From contig CACZJU010000019.1 of assembly GCA_902781515.1 (NCBI GenBank), positions 1 to 39,218 on the forward strand: a stretch of DNA of 39,218 nt, read 5' to 3'. The translations under genes and the position numbers were made by a program. Under the pieces are notes generated by a model that was not told where the DNA came from, did no database searches, and worked only from the letters and a program-made list of their open reading frames with translations. Below, one piece after another: positions 32,316 to 39,218 of this stretch; within the stretch, counting starts at the first letter, position 1; each line of letters starts with the position of its first letter. The DNA comes from an uncultured Bacteroidales bacterium (GTDB taxonomy: Bacteria; Bacteroidota; Bacteroidia; Bacteroidales; Bacteroidaceae).

Positions 32316-32487
32316 TCCTCTCCATCGCATCCATGCTCTGAACACAATGAATGCCACGGCGGCGCATTTCCTTGCTTTGTCCTATGTGCTGACTGCGGAA
32401 TTCACCACCACGAAGCCATATATTCACCGTCAGCAGCAACATAGCCACTGCCAGCAGTACAAATATTATGAGAGCGAGTTTCAGCAT
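32296..32487 (-). CDS. Small membrane protein of unknown function
   Basis: A 63-residue protein: one membrane helix (MLKLALIIFVLLAVAMLLLT), then a cytoplasmic segment (GGEFRSQHIGQSKEMRRRGI, HCVQSMDA) that resembles a small family I recall upstream of ompH in Bacteroidales. ATG 32487 is preferred to TTG 32499, which is in the promoter box. The tail RKKRSKR is encoded by the 7-bp repeat. Probably cotranscribed with the ompH-like gene. Confidence 0.7.
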   Translation of the reverse strand: MLKLALIIFVLLAVAMLLLTVNIWLRGGEFRSQHIGQSKEMRRRGIHCVQSMDAMERKKRSKR

Positions 32488-32496
32488 ATCGGAGGA

Positions 32497-32504
32497 CAAA
32501 GGTA
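32497..32504 (-). promoter_or_regulatory. Promoter -7 box for the small membrane gene and ompH
   Basis: TACCTTTG on the minus strand with 9 bases between its end and the ATG at 32487, so the leader is only a few nucleotides. Confidence 0.55.
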
Positions 32505-32548
32505 CAAAGTAAAGTAAAAAGTAAAAAAGTAAAAAGTAAAAATTGTAT
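32505..32548. repeat. AAAAAGT-type simple repeat
   Basis: Units CAAAGT, AAAGT, AAAAAGT, AAAAAAGT, AAAAAGT, AAAAATT, a loose 7-bp repeat next to the promoter at 32497. Confidence 0.6.
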
Positions 32549-32628
32549 TAGTTTTATGCTTTTTTAACGGCTTGCAGATATACGAAAAAGCTTTCGCGCG
32601 CGTTATATAATAAAGTAAGCAGAAAAAG

Positions 32629-33792
32629 ATGAAACATTTCGGTCTCCTTCCTCGCATTCTTTTAGCCATTGTGCTGGGCATCGTCTTTGGTCAGTTCCTG
32701 CCGATGGGTGGTGTGCGCATATTTGCAACCTTCAATTCCATCTTTGGTCAGTTTCTGTCATTCCTCATTTCCCTGATTATTCTGGGACTGGTGACTCCAG
32801 CCATAGCCGATGTGGGACGCACTGCAGGCCGTTTGTTGCTCGCCACAGTGTCCATTGCCTATCTCGATACATTCCTTGCAGCCATGTTGGGCTATGGTGT
32901 GGGCATTCTTACATTCCCTTCGCTGATAGGGCAGGGGCTTATGGATGCTCCCATGGAACAGGCGGAGACCATTGCTCCGTACTTCATCATCAACATACCT
33001 GTTCTCATCGATGTGGTGACTGCCCTTGTGCTTTCCTTGCTGCTTGGTCTGGGCATTGCTTTCGACCAGGAGGGACTTACAACACTGAAGAGTGCAATGT
33101 CAGAGTTCCGTTCCATCATCGGACGTGTAATCAAGAATGTCATCATCCCCTTGCTTCCTCTCTACATCTTCGGCATCTTCCTCATGATGACAGTGACAGG
33201 CGAGGCCTATCACATCATTTCAGTCTTTGCAAAGATAATAGTTGTCATCTTCATCCTGCACCTGCTGATTCTGCTCTATGAGTTCTTCATTGCAGGAGCC
33301 ATTGTGAAGAAGAATCCCTTCCGTCTTTTGTGGAATATGCTGCCGGCATACATGACAGCCTTGGGCACATCGTCCAGTGCAGCCACCATTCCCGTTACCT
33401 TTAAGCAGACACAGCAAAATGGTGTTTCCGACGATATTGCAGGTTTCACTGTTCCCCTGTGTGCCACCATCCACATGTCTGGCTCGGCAATGAAGATTAC
33501 CACATGTGCCCTCACCATCTGTCTGATGACTGGCATGCCTCACGATGCAGCCACTTTCATCCATTTCACATTGATGCTGGGCATTGTCATGGTGGCAGCT
33601 CCTGGAGTACCTGGAGGCAGCATCATGGCAGCTCTTGGAGTACTGGCAAGCATACTGCATTTCGATGCCGACCAGCAGGCCCTCATGATTGCCCTCTACA
33701 TTGCTATGGACTCTTTCGGCACTGCCTGCAATGTCACTGGCGACGGTGCCATAGCCCTCATTGTAGATAAATACTATCGCAAAAAGGAGTAA
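32629..33792 (+). CDS. DAACS-family dicarboxylate/amino acid:cation symporter
   Basis: A 387-residue membrane transporter that imports a dicarboxylate or amino acid such as glutamate with Na+ or H+. Family marks are the serine-rich re-entrant loop ALGTSSSAATIPVTF, FTVPLCATIHMSGSAMKIT, APGVPGGSIMAALG (second hairpin loop) and DSFGTACNVTGDGAIALIVD (family form NxxGD, binding the substrate amino group). Length is a little short for the family. The upstream region lacks a TAnnTTTG box but has CGCGCGCGTTATATAATA at 32597-32612. The substrate is undetermined. Confidence 0.87.
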   Translation: MKHFGLLPRILLAIVLGIVFGQFLPMGGVRIFATFNSIFGQFLSFLISLIILGLVTPAIADVGRTAGRLLLATVSIAYLDTFLAAMLGYGVGILTFPSLIGQGLMDAPMEQAETIAPYFIINIPVLIDVVTALVLSLLLGLGIAFDQEGLTTLKSAMSEFRSIIGRVIKNVIIPLLPLYIFGIFLMMTVTGEAYHIISVFAKIIVVIFILHLLILLYEFFIAGAIVKKNPFRLLWNMLPAYMTALGTSSSAATIPVTFKQTQQNGVSDDIAGFTVPLCATIHMSGSAMKITTCALTICLMTGMPHDAATFIHFTLMLGIVMVAAPGVPGGSIMAALGVLASILHFDADQQALMIALYIAMDSFGTACNVTGDGAIALIVDKYYRKKE

Positions 33793-33830
33793 TTTCCCCT
33801 CTCGGTATTTCATTTTTAAGGCCGATTTTA

Positions 33831-33838
33831 TACCTTTG
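33831..33838 (+). promoter_or_regulatory. Promoter -7 box for pepD
   Basis: TACCTTTG with a leader of about 24 nt before ATG 33867; no clear -33 box. Confidence 0.55.
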
Positions 33839-33866
33839 TACAGAATTAACATAAAAACAAAAGAAT

Positions 33867-35315
33867 ATGAGCGAAACAATGCTGAAACCCAAGAGTGTGT
33901 TTGACTGCTTTGCACAGGTCAACAAAGTGCCTCGTCCCTCAAAGCGCGAGGAAAAGATGATAGACTTCCTGCTCGATTATGGTAAGAGTCTGGGACTGGA
34001 AACCCGTCGTGATGAGGCTGGCAATGTCATCATCCGCAAGCCAGCCACAGCAGGTATGGAAGATAAGCCCACAGTAATTCTTCAAAGCCACATGGATATG
34101 GTGTGTGAGAAAAATGCCGACCGTGAGTTTGACTTTGACCGTGATGCCATAGAGACATATATTGATGGTGAATGGATGAAGGCCAAGGGCACTACACTGG
34201 GAGCCGACGATGGTATTGGTGTGGCTATGGAGATGGCTATTCTGGCCGACAACAGCATCAAGCACGGTCCTCTGGAGTGTGTCTTTACTCGTGACGAGGA
34301 GACTGGTCTGACAGGTGCTGAAGGCATGGGCTCAGACTTCATGACAGGCAAGTACCTCATCAACCTCGACTCTGAGGATGAAGGTGAAATCTTTGTGTCA
34401 TGTGCTGGTGGATGCCGTACCACTGCCACCTTCCACTACGAGGAACAGCCTGCTCCCAATGGTCAGTTCTTTGTATCGCTTTGCATAAAGGGCCTTACTG
34501 GCGGTCATTCTGGTGACGACATTGATAAGAAACGTGCCAATGCCAACAAACTGCTGGCTCGCTTCCTGTATATGGAGCTGAAGAAGATGCCAGTGCTGAT
34601 TGCCGACATTCAGGCTGGTGGTCTTCACAATGCCATTCCTCGTGAGGCTCGTGCCACCATTGCCATTCCTGTTGCCATGAAGGAGACCATCCGTGTTGAC
34701 TGGAATCTCTTTGCTGCCGATGTTGAGGAGGAATACCGTGTTACTGAGCCCACCATAGAGTTCCTGCTTGAGACTGCCGATGCCACTCCAGTGGTTGTTG
34801 ACCGTCAGACAAGTCAGCGCCTGATAACAGCCCTGCAGGGTGTTGTCAATGGTGTCTTTGCTATGTCTCAGGATATTGCCCTCGTGGAGACAAGTACCAA
34901 TCTTGCCAGCATACACATGGTGCCTGAGCGCAAGACCATAGAGATAAACAGCAGTCAGCGCAGCTCTCTGCTCTCTGCCCGTCACAATGTAGCAAATACC
35001 TTTGAGGCCATCTTCCAGTTGGCAGGTGCCGACACAGAGACTGGTGAGGGCTATCCTGGTTGGAAACCCAATCCCGACAGTCACCTCCTGAAGGTCGCTG
35101 TGGCTGAATACAAGCGTCTGTTTGGCAAGGAACCTATTGTGCGTGGCATACATGCCGGTCTTGAGTGTGGTCTCTTCAGCGAGAAGTATCCTGGCCTTGA
35201 TATGGTCAGCTTCGGTCCCACTCTCCGTGGTGTCCATTCTCCTGACGAAAAGCTCCTCATCCCCACCGTCCAAATGGTTTGGGATCACCTGCTCGCAATC
35301 CTGGCAAACATCTAA
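33867..35315 (+). CDS. pepD: Aminoacyl-histidine dipeptidase PepD (M20 family)
   Basis: A 482-residue cytosolic zinc dipeptidase that cleaves Xaa-His and other dipeptides. Metal and catalytic motifs are intact: LQSHMDMVCEKN (His ligand and Asp), TTLGADDGIGVAM (bridging Asp), FTRDEETGLTGAEGM (Glu-Glu), INLDSEDEGE (Asp ligand), KGLTGGHSGDDI (dimerisation-domain His) and RGIHAGLECGLF with the final His ligand. Length is normal for PepD. It has its own promoter. Confidence 0.95.
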   Translation: MSETMLKPKSVFDCFAQVNKVPRPSKREEKMIDFLLDYGKSLGLETRRDEAGNVIIRKPATAGMEDKPTVILQSHMDMVCEKNADREFDFDRDAIETYIDGEWMKAKGTTLGADDGIGVAMEMAILADNSIKHGPLECVFTRDEETGLTGAEGMGSDFMTGKYLINLDSEDEGEIFVSCAGGCRTTATFHYEEQPAPNGQFFVSLCIKGLTGGHSGDDIDKKRANANKLLARFLYMELKKMPVLIADIQAGGLHNAIPREARATIAIPVAMKETIRVDWNLFAADVEEEYRVTEPTIEFLLETADATPVVVDRQTSQRLITALQGVVNGVFAMSQDIALVETSTNLASIHMVPERKTIEINSSQRSSLLSARHNVANTFEAIFQLAGADTETGEGYPGWKPNPDSHLLKVAVAEYKRLFGKEPIVRGIHAGLECGLFSEKYPGLDMVSFGPTLRGVHSPDEKLLIPTVQMVWDHLLAILANI

Positions 35316-35327
35316 GGCCTACCCTGT

Positions 35328-35345
35328 CCCTCCCAATGGGAGGGG
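35328..35345. repeat. C/G-rich hairpin after pepD
   Basis: CCCTCCCA-A-TGGGAGGG, an 8-bp perfect inverted repeat, 12 bp after the pepD stop. No T-run follows. It resembles the C/G-rich elements inside coding regions at 899, 3407 and 35399. Confidence 0.65.
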
Positions 35346-35354
35346 AAGCATATA

Positions 35355-36836
35355 ATGATAATGACATTTAGGAATATAGTATATCGGTTGTTGATAATCC
35401 TCCTTCCCTTTGGGGGAGGTTTGGTGGGGGCTTCCTGTGATGATTATGATAGCTGGACGACAAGCCCTGCGGCACACTTGACATTGTCGGCAGACACTGT
35501 AGCCTTTGACACCATAATCACCAAGCAAGGCTCGGCAACAAAGACACTGATAGCCTTCAACCACAATGACAAAGGTCTCCGCATCAGTCGTGTGGCTCTG
35601 GCTCAGGGTGCAGCATCACATTTCCGTGTGAATGTTGACGGACAGTATCTTTCAGGAGGAGTAGGGGAGGACTTTGAGGTGCGTCGCAAGGACAGCATCT
35701 ATGTCCGCATAGAAGTCACTCTGCCCGATGAAGACAGTGATGACATCCGTGAGTTCAAGGATGAACTGCAATTCACTCTTGAAAGTGGAGTACAGCAGAA
35801 GGTGGTGCTCACAGCCTCTGGTCTTGATGTCATCATCCTGAAGGGAGAAACAATAACATCTGACCGCACTCTCGATGCCAAACGTCCTTATGTCATCTAT
35901 GACTCTCTGGTGGTGGCTCCTGGTGTCAAGCTCACACTGCCCGAGGGCTGCACACTCATGTTCCACGACCAGACGTCCCTGCTTGTTCATGGCACTCTGG
36001 TGGCTAATGGCACTCTTGCCAAACCTGTGACATTCCGTGGTGACCGCACAGACCGTATGTTCCCTTATCTGCCCTATGACAATACTCCCAACCGCTGGGG
36101 AGGCATACACTTCTTTGCCGACAGCAAGGATAATGAACTGACACAGTGCGACATACACAGTGGTGCCTATGGTGTGATTTGTGACAGCACAGCCCTCAAC
36201 GAGGACAGCGATGCTCTGCTCCTGATGTACGACTGTGTGGTGCATAATATTGGTGGACCTGGTCTCACATTCACTCATTGCCGCACACAGGTCACTGGCA
36301 CTCAGATTAGCAACACTCTGGGTCGCTGTGTTGACATAGAAGGTGGAGCACATACCTTCATCCACTGCACCATTGCTCAGTTCTATCCCCTCTCTGCCCA
36401 GCGTGGCGATGCCTTGTATATGGCTGACATGGAGGGCACAGACATCTATCGTCCGCTCCTCTGGTGCTACTTCATCAACTGTGTCATCACTGGATATGCC
36501 GATGATGTCATAATGGGAAACCTCTCCGAGAACACCTTCCCAGATGCTGATTTCCTGTTCCAGAACTCCCTGCTGCGTACTGTCTTTACAGATGACAGTC
36601 GATTCCAAGGCATCATCTATGACAACCCAGACAGTCTGGAGGTGAGCGGTAAGGATCACTTCATGCTCTTTGATACAGAGAACTTCCTCTATGATTTCAC
36701 CCCTGACTCGCTGTCTGCAATTCGCGGTTTGGCCGATTCCGAGTACAGCAAACTCTTCCCAATAGACCGTAAGGGCATTTCCCGCCTTGCCGATGGAGAG
36801 CCTGATGCCGGAGCCTATGAGTATGTCAAACCCTAA
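35355..36836 (+). CDS. Right-handed beta-helix lipoprotein
   Basis: A 493-residue lipoprotein. The signal (FRNIVYRLLIILLPFGGGLVGASC) has a lipobox at Cys28. An N-terminal beta domain (LTLSADTVAFDTIITKQGSA, KGLRISRVAL) is followed by VKLTLPEGCTLMFHDQTSLL and VHGTLVANGTLAKPVTFRGD, then parallel beta-helix rungs (about 230-440). Similar Bacteroidales proteins are common and of unknown function; a carbohydrate or surface-binding role is a guess. The signal peptide is partly encoded by a C/G-rich repeat (35399-35426). ATG 35361 is an alternative start. Confidence 0.8.
   Translation: MIMTFRNIVYRLLIILLPFGGGLVGASCDDYDSWTTSPAAHLTLSADTVAFDTIITKQGSATKTLIAFNHNDKGLRISRVALAQGAASHFRVNVDGQYLSGGVGEDFEVRRKDSIYVRIEVTLPDEDSDDIREFKDELQFTLESGVQQKVVLTASGLDVIILKGETITSDRTLDAKRPYVIYDSLVVAPGVKLTLPEGCTLMFHDQTSLLVHGTLVANGTLAKPVTFRGDRTDRMFPYLPYDNTPNRWGGIHFFADSKDNELTQCDIHSGAYGVICDSTALNEDSDALLLMYDCVVHNIGGPGLTFTHCRTQVTGTQISNTLGRCVDIEGGAHTFIHCTIAQFYPLSAQRGDALYMADMEGTDIYRPLLWCYFINCVITGYADDVIMGNLSENTFPDADFLFQNSLLRTVFTDDSRFQGIIYDNPDSLEVSGKDHFMLFDTENFLYDFTPDSLSAIRGLADSEYSKLFPIDRKGISRLADGEPDAGAYEYVKP
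35399..35426. repeat. C/G-rich element inside the lipoprotein signal sequence
   Basis: CCTCCTTCCCTTTGGGGGAG then GTTTGGTGGGGG. This is close to the reverse complement of the element in pnuT (3431-3460). Here it encodes LLPFGGGLVGA, part of the signal peptide. Confidence 0.6.
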
Positions 36837-36848
36837 TATTTTGCTGCA

Positions 36849-37193
36849 ATGATTCGTCAGTGCTTCATCATTTTCGGTTGCTTGGCCCTGGGCGAACTGG
36901 TGGTATGGCTCACGGGCATCACCATTCCCAGCAGCATCATCGGAATGCTCCTGTTGGCGGCTCTGTTGCAGATGAAGGTAATAAAACTGGAGTGGGTGAA
37001 GGGTATGTCCGACTTCCTCATCTCCAACATGGGTTTCTTCTTTGTGCCGCCAGGTGTGGCTCTGATGCTCTACCTCGACCTTATAAAGGCTGAGTTCCTG
37101 CCCATAGCAGTGGCAACGGTGGTCAGCACAGTCCTCGTCCTCATTGTCACCGGCTGGACTCACCAGAAGATAAAAGTGAAAGATGATAAATGA
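36849..37193 (+). CDS. lrgA: LrgA/CidA-family membrane protein
   Basis: A 114-residue protein with four membrane helices. It shows LGELVVWLTGITIPSSIIGM and FLISNMGFFFVPPGVALML, the CidA/LrgA signature. LrgA-LrgB pairs are linked to holin-like control of autolysis and, in some organisms, to pyruvate or glycolate movement. It lies 12 bp after the beta-helix gene and 17-29 bp before lrgB. Confidence 0.9.
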   Translation: MIRQCFIIFGCLALGELVVWLTGITIPSSIIGMLLLAALLQMKVIKLEWVKGMSDFLISNMGFFFVPPGVALMLYLDLIKAEFLPIAVATVVSTVLVLIVTGWTHQKIKVKDDK

Positions 37194-37218
37194 TAGATAA
37201 TAAATGATAAATGATAAA
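37184..37218. repeat. Period-7 tandem repeat between lrgA and lrgB
   Basis: TGATAAA, TGATAGA, TAATAAA, TGATAAA, TGATAAA. It holds the lrgA stop and the first possible lrgB start. Confidence 0.75.
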
Positions 37219-37915
37219 TAAAATGGAACTCCTCCAGAACCACATAATCCTCTTGGCACTGACGTTCGGCATATTCTATGCTGCCCGCCAGTTGCAGAAG
37301 TGGACAGGCTGGATAGTGCTCAACCCCATTCTCGTCACCATCATCTTGCTCATTGCCCTGCTGAAACTCACAGGCATCAGCTACGAGACCTATCAGCACG
37401 CTGGCAGTTACATCGAGTTCTGGCTCAAACCAGCTATTGTGGCACTGGGAGTACCTCTCTATCAGCACCTTGGACAGATACGCCGTCAGTTCCTTCCCAT
37501 CTTCCTCTCGCAACTTGCAGGTTGTCTTGTGGGACTTGTCAGTGTGGTTCTCATTGCAAAGGTGATGGGGGCTTCTCGCGAGACCATCATTTCCCTTGCT
37601 CCAAAGTCTGTCACCACCCCAATTGCTATGGAGGTCTGTCAGGCTATGGGGGGCATTCCATCACTCACGGCAGCCATTGTGGTCACTGTGGGACTCTTTG
37701 GTGCTGTATTCGGCTTCAAGGTGCTGGAGGTGTGGCACATCCGCAACCCCTATTCTCAGGGCCTTAGCATAGGCACTGCCTCACATGCTGTAGGTACCTC
37801 ACGTGCTATGGAGAAGGGTGAGACCTATGGAGCCTATGCCTCTCTTGGGCTCATTCTAAATGGTCTTCTCACAGCCCTCCTTGCACCCATTGTCCTCAAA
37901 ATCATTGGCATCTGA
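37211..37915 (+). CDS. lrgB: LrgB-family membrane protein
   Basis: A 234-residue membrane protein with ALGVPLYQHLGQIRRQFLPI, SLAPKSVTTPIAMEVCQAMG and GIPSLTAAIVVTVGLFGAVF, and GTASHAVGTSRAMEKGETYG, the LrgB signature (LAPKSVTTPIA and SHAxGTSRA). It partners LrgA. ATG 37223 (MELLQNHI) is the likelier start, since ATG 37211 lies in a 7-bp repeat. Confidence 0.92.
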   Translation: MINKMELLQNHIILLALTFGIFYAARQLQKWTGWIVLNPILVTIILLIALLKLTGISYETYQHAGSYIEFWLKPAIVALGVPLYQHLGQIRRQFLPIFLSQLAGCLVGLVSVVLIAKVMGASRETIISLAPKSVTTPIAMEVCQAMGGIPSLTAAIVVTVGLFGAVFGFKVLEVWHIRNPYSQGLSIGTASHAVGTSRAMEKGETYGAYASLGLILNGLLTALLAPIVLKIIGI

Positions 37916-37939
37916 ATCCCCAATAATATCCCATCCGCT

Positions 37940-38611
37940 ATGTCTATCTTTTCAGTAATAAAGAAAGTCAACCTCTGGAAAACGCTATATTTCAATTTCC
38001 GTTATCTCCCCTTCACGAAAGCCATCCATCTGCCAGTTTATATTTACTGGCGCTCCGACCTTTCCAAAATGAGGGGAAAACTCATCATTGATGCTCCTGT
38101 TACGGCTGGAATGATAAAGTTTGGAGTTCACAGCTTGGGACATCAAGACTCTTTTTTCAATAGGACCAAGTGGGATGTCAGGGGCACTGTTGTCTTTAAA
38201 GGGGAGGCAAGGATAGGAAGAGGCAGCAAAATCTGCGTTGGGAAAGGTGCAACCCTGACCATTGGTGATGGTTTTGACCTCACTGGGGCATCAGAAATCA
38301 TTTGCCAGAAAGAGATAACCTTTGGCAGTCAATGCCTCTTGTCGTGGGATATCCTCATTATGGATACAGATTTCCACCATGTTCTCAATGGCGAAGACCA
38401 GATAATAAACTCCCCCAAGCCCATCACTATCGGCAACCACGTATGGATAGGCTGCAGAAACACTATTCTGAAAGGCGTCTCTGTGGCTGATGACACCATC
38501 ATTTCTGCCAACTCCACCATCACCCGCAGCATCACTGAGCCCCACTGTGCTGTTGCTGGTCATGGCCGCCACCTCGACATCCTCAAGTCCCCCGTCACCT
38601 GGACGCTGTAA
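37940..38611 (+). CDS. Hexapeptide-repeat acyltransferase
   Basis: A 223-residue left-handed beta-helix enzyme, probably an O-acetyltransferase acting on a sugar of a surface polysaccharide. Residues about 70-195 contain the hexapeptide turns (EARIGRGSKICVGKGATLTI, NHVWIGCRNTILKGVSVADD, TIISANSTITRSI). A conserved His lies in DTDFHHV near the predicted active site. No other polysaccharide genes are nearby, so the substrate is unknown. It follows lrgB by 24 bp. Confidence 0.85.
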   Translation: MSIFSVIKKVNLWKTLYFNFRYLPFTKAIHLPVYIYWRSDLSKMRGKLIIDAPVTAGMIKFGVHSLGHQDSFFNRTKWDVRGTVVFKGEARIGRGSKICVGKGATLTIGDGFDLTGASEIICQKEITFGSQCLLSWDILIMDTDFHHVLNGEDQIINSPKPITIGNHVWIGCRNTILKGVSVADDTIISANSTITRSITEPHCAVAGHGRHLDILKSPVTWTL

Positions 38612-38623
38612 AGCCTTCTTCGC

Positions 38624-38840
38624 AAGCTCACCGTCTTATCGTCATAAGACCTAGACCTTATCGCCACAAGACCTGCGTCTTATGCTCATAGGTTAACTTA
38701 ATTTATCGCCAAAGGTTAAGTTAACCTATGGCAACAAGTTCTAGAACCTATCGCCATAGGTCCTAGAACCTTTCTACGGAGGGATAGTATCCCTTGGCAT
38801 GGAGGATTACTAATCCTTCGTGGGATGCGATAGTAACGCG
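38624..38840. repeat. Second array of ten dyads phased at 22-23 bp
   Basis: Dyad centres lie at 38630.5, 38652.5, 38674.5, 38697, 38720, 38742.5, 38764.5, 38787, 38810 and 38833. Examples are AAGACCTGCGTCTT, AGGTTAAGTTAACCT, AAGTTCTAGAACCT, AGGTCCTAGAACCT, AGGGATAGTATCCCT and AGGATTACTAATCCT. Linkers are mostly TATCGCCA or TATGGCAA type. Read on the minus strand, five successive dyads (38833 to 38742.5) line up with the left-array dyads at 327 to 417.5. Confidence 0.87.
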
Positions 38841-38846
38841 TGAAAA

Positions 38847-38955
38847 CAGGTACCTTACTACCTCAACACCCTTCCAGCCCCGATGAATAAAGGGCTGAAC
38901 GGGAGGTACCTGCTGCTCAAACAGGTACCTAACAGGTACCTCATAACCTCACTGT
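38847..38955. repeat. AGGTACCT palindrome cluster, copy of the left window end
   Basis: AGGTACCT at 38848-38855, 38904-38911, 38923-38930 and 38934-38941. The last three centres are 19 and 11 bp apart, as at 27-64. A CAGCCC/GGGCTG hairpin (38875-38897) encloses CGATGAATAAA, the reverse complement of the word at 142-154. The TGAAAACAGGTACC at 38841-38854 mirrors GGTACCTGTTTTCA at 180-193. Confidence 0.8.
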
Positions 38956-39218
38956 CTCTTTAAATGCCTTCAGTTGACACTTAACTTATGAATTATCAAT
39001 TCATTACAATTTTGATTTCCGAAATGTTTCGGCTTCTTTAAAAATTTTTTGGAAAAGATTCGTGAAGCGCATTGTTGATATTATATCTTTGCAGCGAGAA
39101 AAGATAGAGTTGAATAAACCACTAAACATTTATATAAAATCTATAGTAAGGAAAGGGCGAATTGGCATGGTGTTTGTAATATTAAAGATGACGAAGCAAG
39201 CCTGAAGAACACGTTTTA
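38956..39218 (+). other. Gene-free end with palindrome and an outward promoter
   Basis: CCGAAATGTTTCGG (39019-39032) is a perfect 14-bp palindrome. TATCTTTG at 39084-39091 is a -7 box pointing out of the window. The 120 bp after it contain only very short open frames (longest 12 codons from 39164), so the gene it serves probably starts beyond 39218. No other structure is seen. Confidence 0.5.

Noticed and set aside
35652-37259. Long open frame on the minus strand, 535 codons
   Set aside because: It lies opposite the beta-helix and lrgA genes, which have family matches and good starts; it has no recognisable domain and is a reading-frame shadow.
39164-39202. Leader peptide of 12 codons after the last promoter
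   Set aside because: Only one short frame is seen and the downstream gene lies outside the window, so attenuation cannot be judged.
1-39218. Integrated phage, transposon or genomic island spanning the window
   Set aside because: No integrase, transposase, phage structural gene or attachment-site duplication next to the tRNA was seen; most genes are core functions.

Overview
The window looks like a chromosomal segment from a Prevotella/Segatella-like member of the Bacteroidales. The reasons are the many TAnnTTTG (-7) promoter boxes with TTTG about 20 bp upstream, the Bacteroidetes-specific protein families (OMthi-type TonB receptor with PnuT, DUF4827, DUF6175, Cbp1-like lipoprotein, TamL lipoprotein, RprX/RprY, EF-G2), the lipoprotein signals, and the A-rich translation starts. 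No phage, transposase, rRNA or CRISPR array is seen; one tRNA-Lys(CTT) is present.

Layout. 1-810: gene-free, filled with palindrome arrays, a duplicated promoter element and a TPP riboswitch. 838-3794: riboswitch-controlled thiamine uptake operon (outer-membrane receptor, then PnuT), closed by a terminator. 3910-8564: NhaD antiporter, exported endonuclease I, NrnA-type DHH phosphoesterase, DUF4827 lipoprotein. 8575-10752 (minus): YiiX-like amidase lipoprotein, DUF4878-like lipoprotein, HemW. 10933-13086: EF-G2, a paralogue of EF-G with altered GTPase motifs. 13228-15467: RprX/RprY two-component system. 15633-15797 (minus): a 54-residue membrane protein. 15988-17145: rpsF-rpsR-rplI. 17293-18108 (minus): ispE. 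18214-24786: an acidic unknown protein, then seven exported proteins of poorly known families, several overlapping by 1-4 nt. 24839-25600 (minus): TrmH/SpoU methyltransferase. 25674-27926: tamL. 28059-28131: tRNA-Lys. 28247-29025: small lipoprotein and winged-helix protein, divergent. 29165-31553: lepA and a Crp/Fnr regulator. 31600-32487 (minus): Skp/OmpH-like lipoprotein and a small membrane protein. 32629-33792: DAACS symporter. 33867-35315: pepD. 35355-38611: beta-helix lipoprotein, lrgA, lrgB, hexapeptide acyltransferase. 38612-39218: a second large palindrome array and a promoter reading out of the window.

Most genes are ordinary core genes. The unusual signal is in the non-coding DNA. 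Both ends carry a modular element made of (i) AGGTACCT palindromes with fixed 19 and 11 bp centre spacing, (ii) a shared CCCGATGAATAAAGG word, and (iii) about ten consecutive dyads of different sequence whose centres are 22-23 bp apart. Comparing the two copies shows paired changes that keep the symmetry while changing the bases. A smaller array with the same 22 bp phase follows rprY. The gene-end regions also carry at least eight unrelated 7- or 8-bp tandem repeats, and C/G-rich palindromic elements sit in frame inside three exported or membrane protein genes. All functional readings of these DNA structures are inference.
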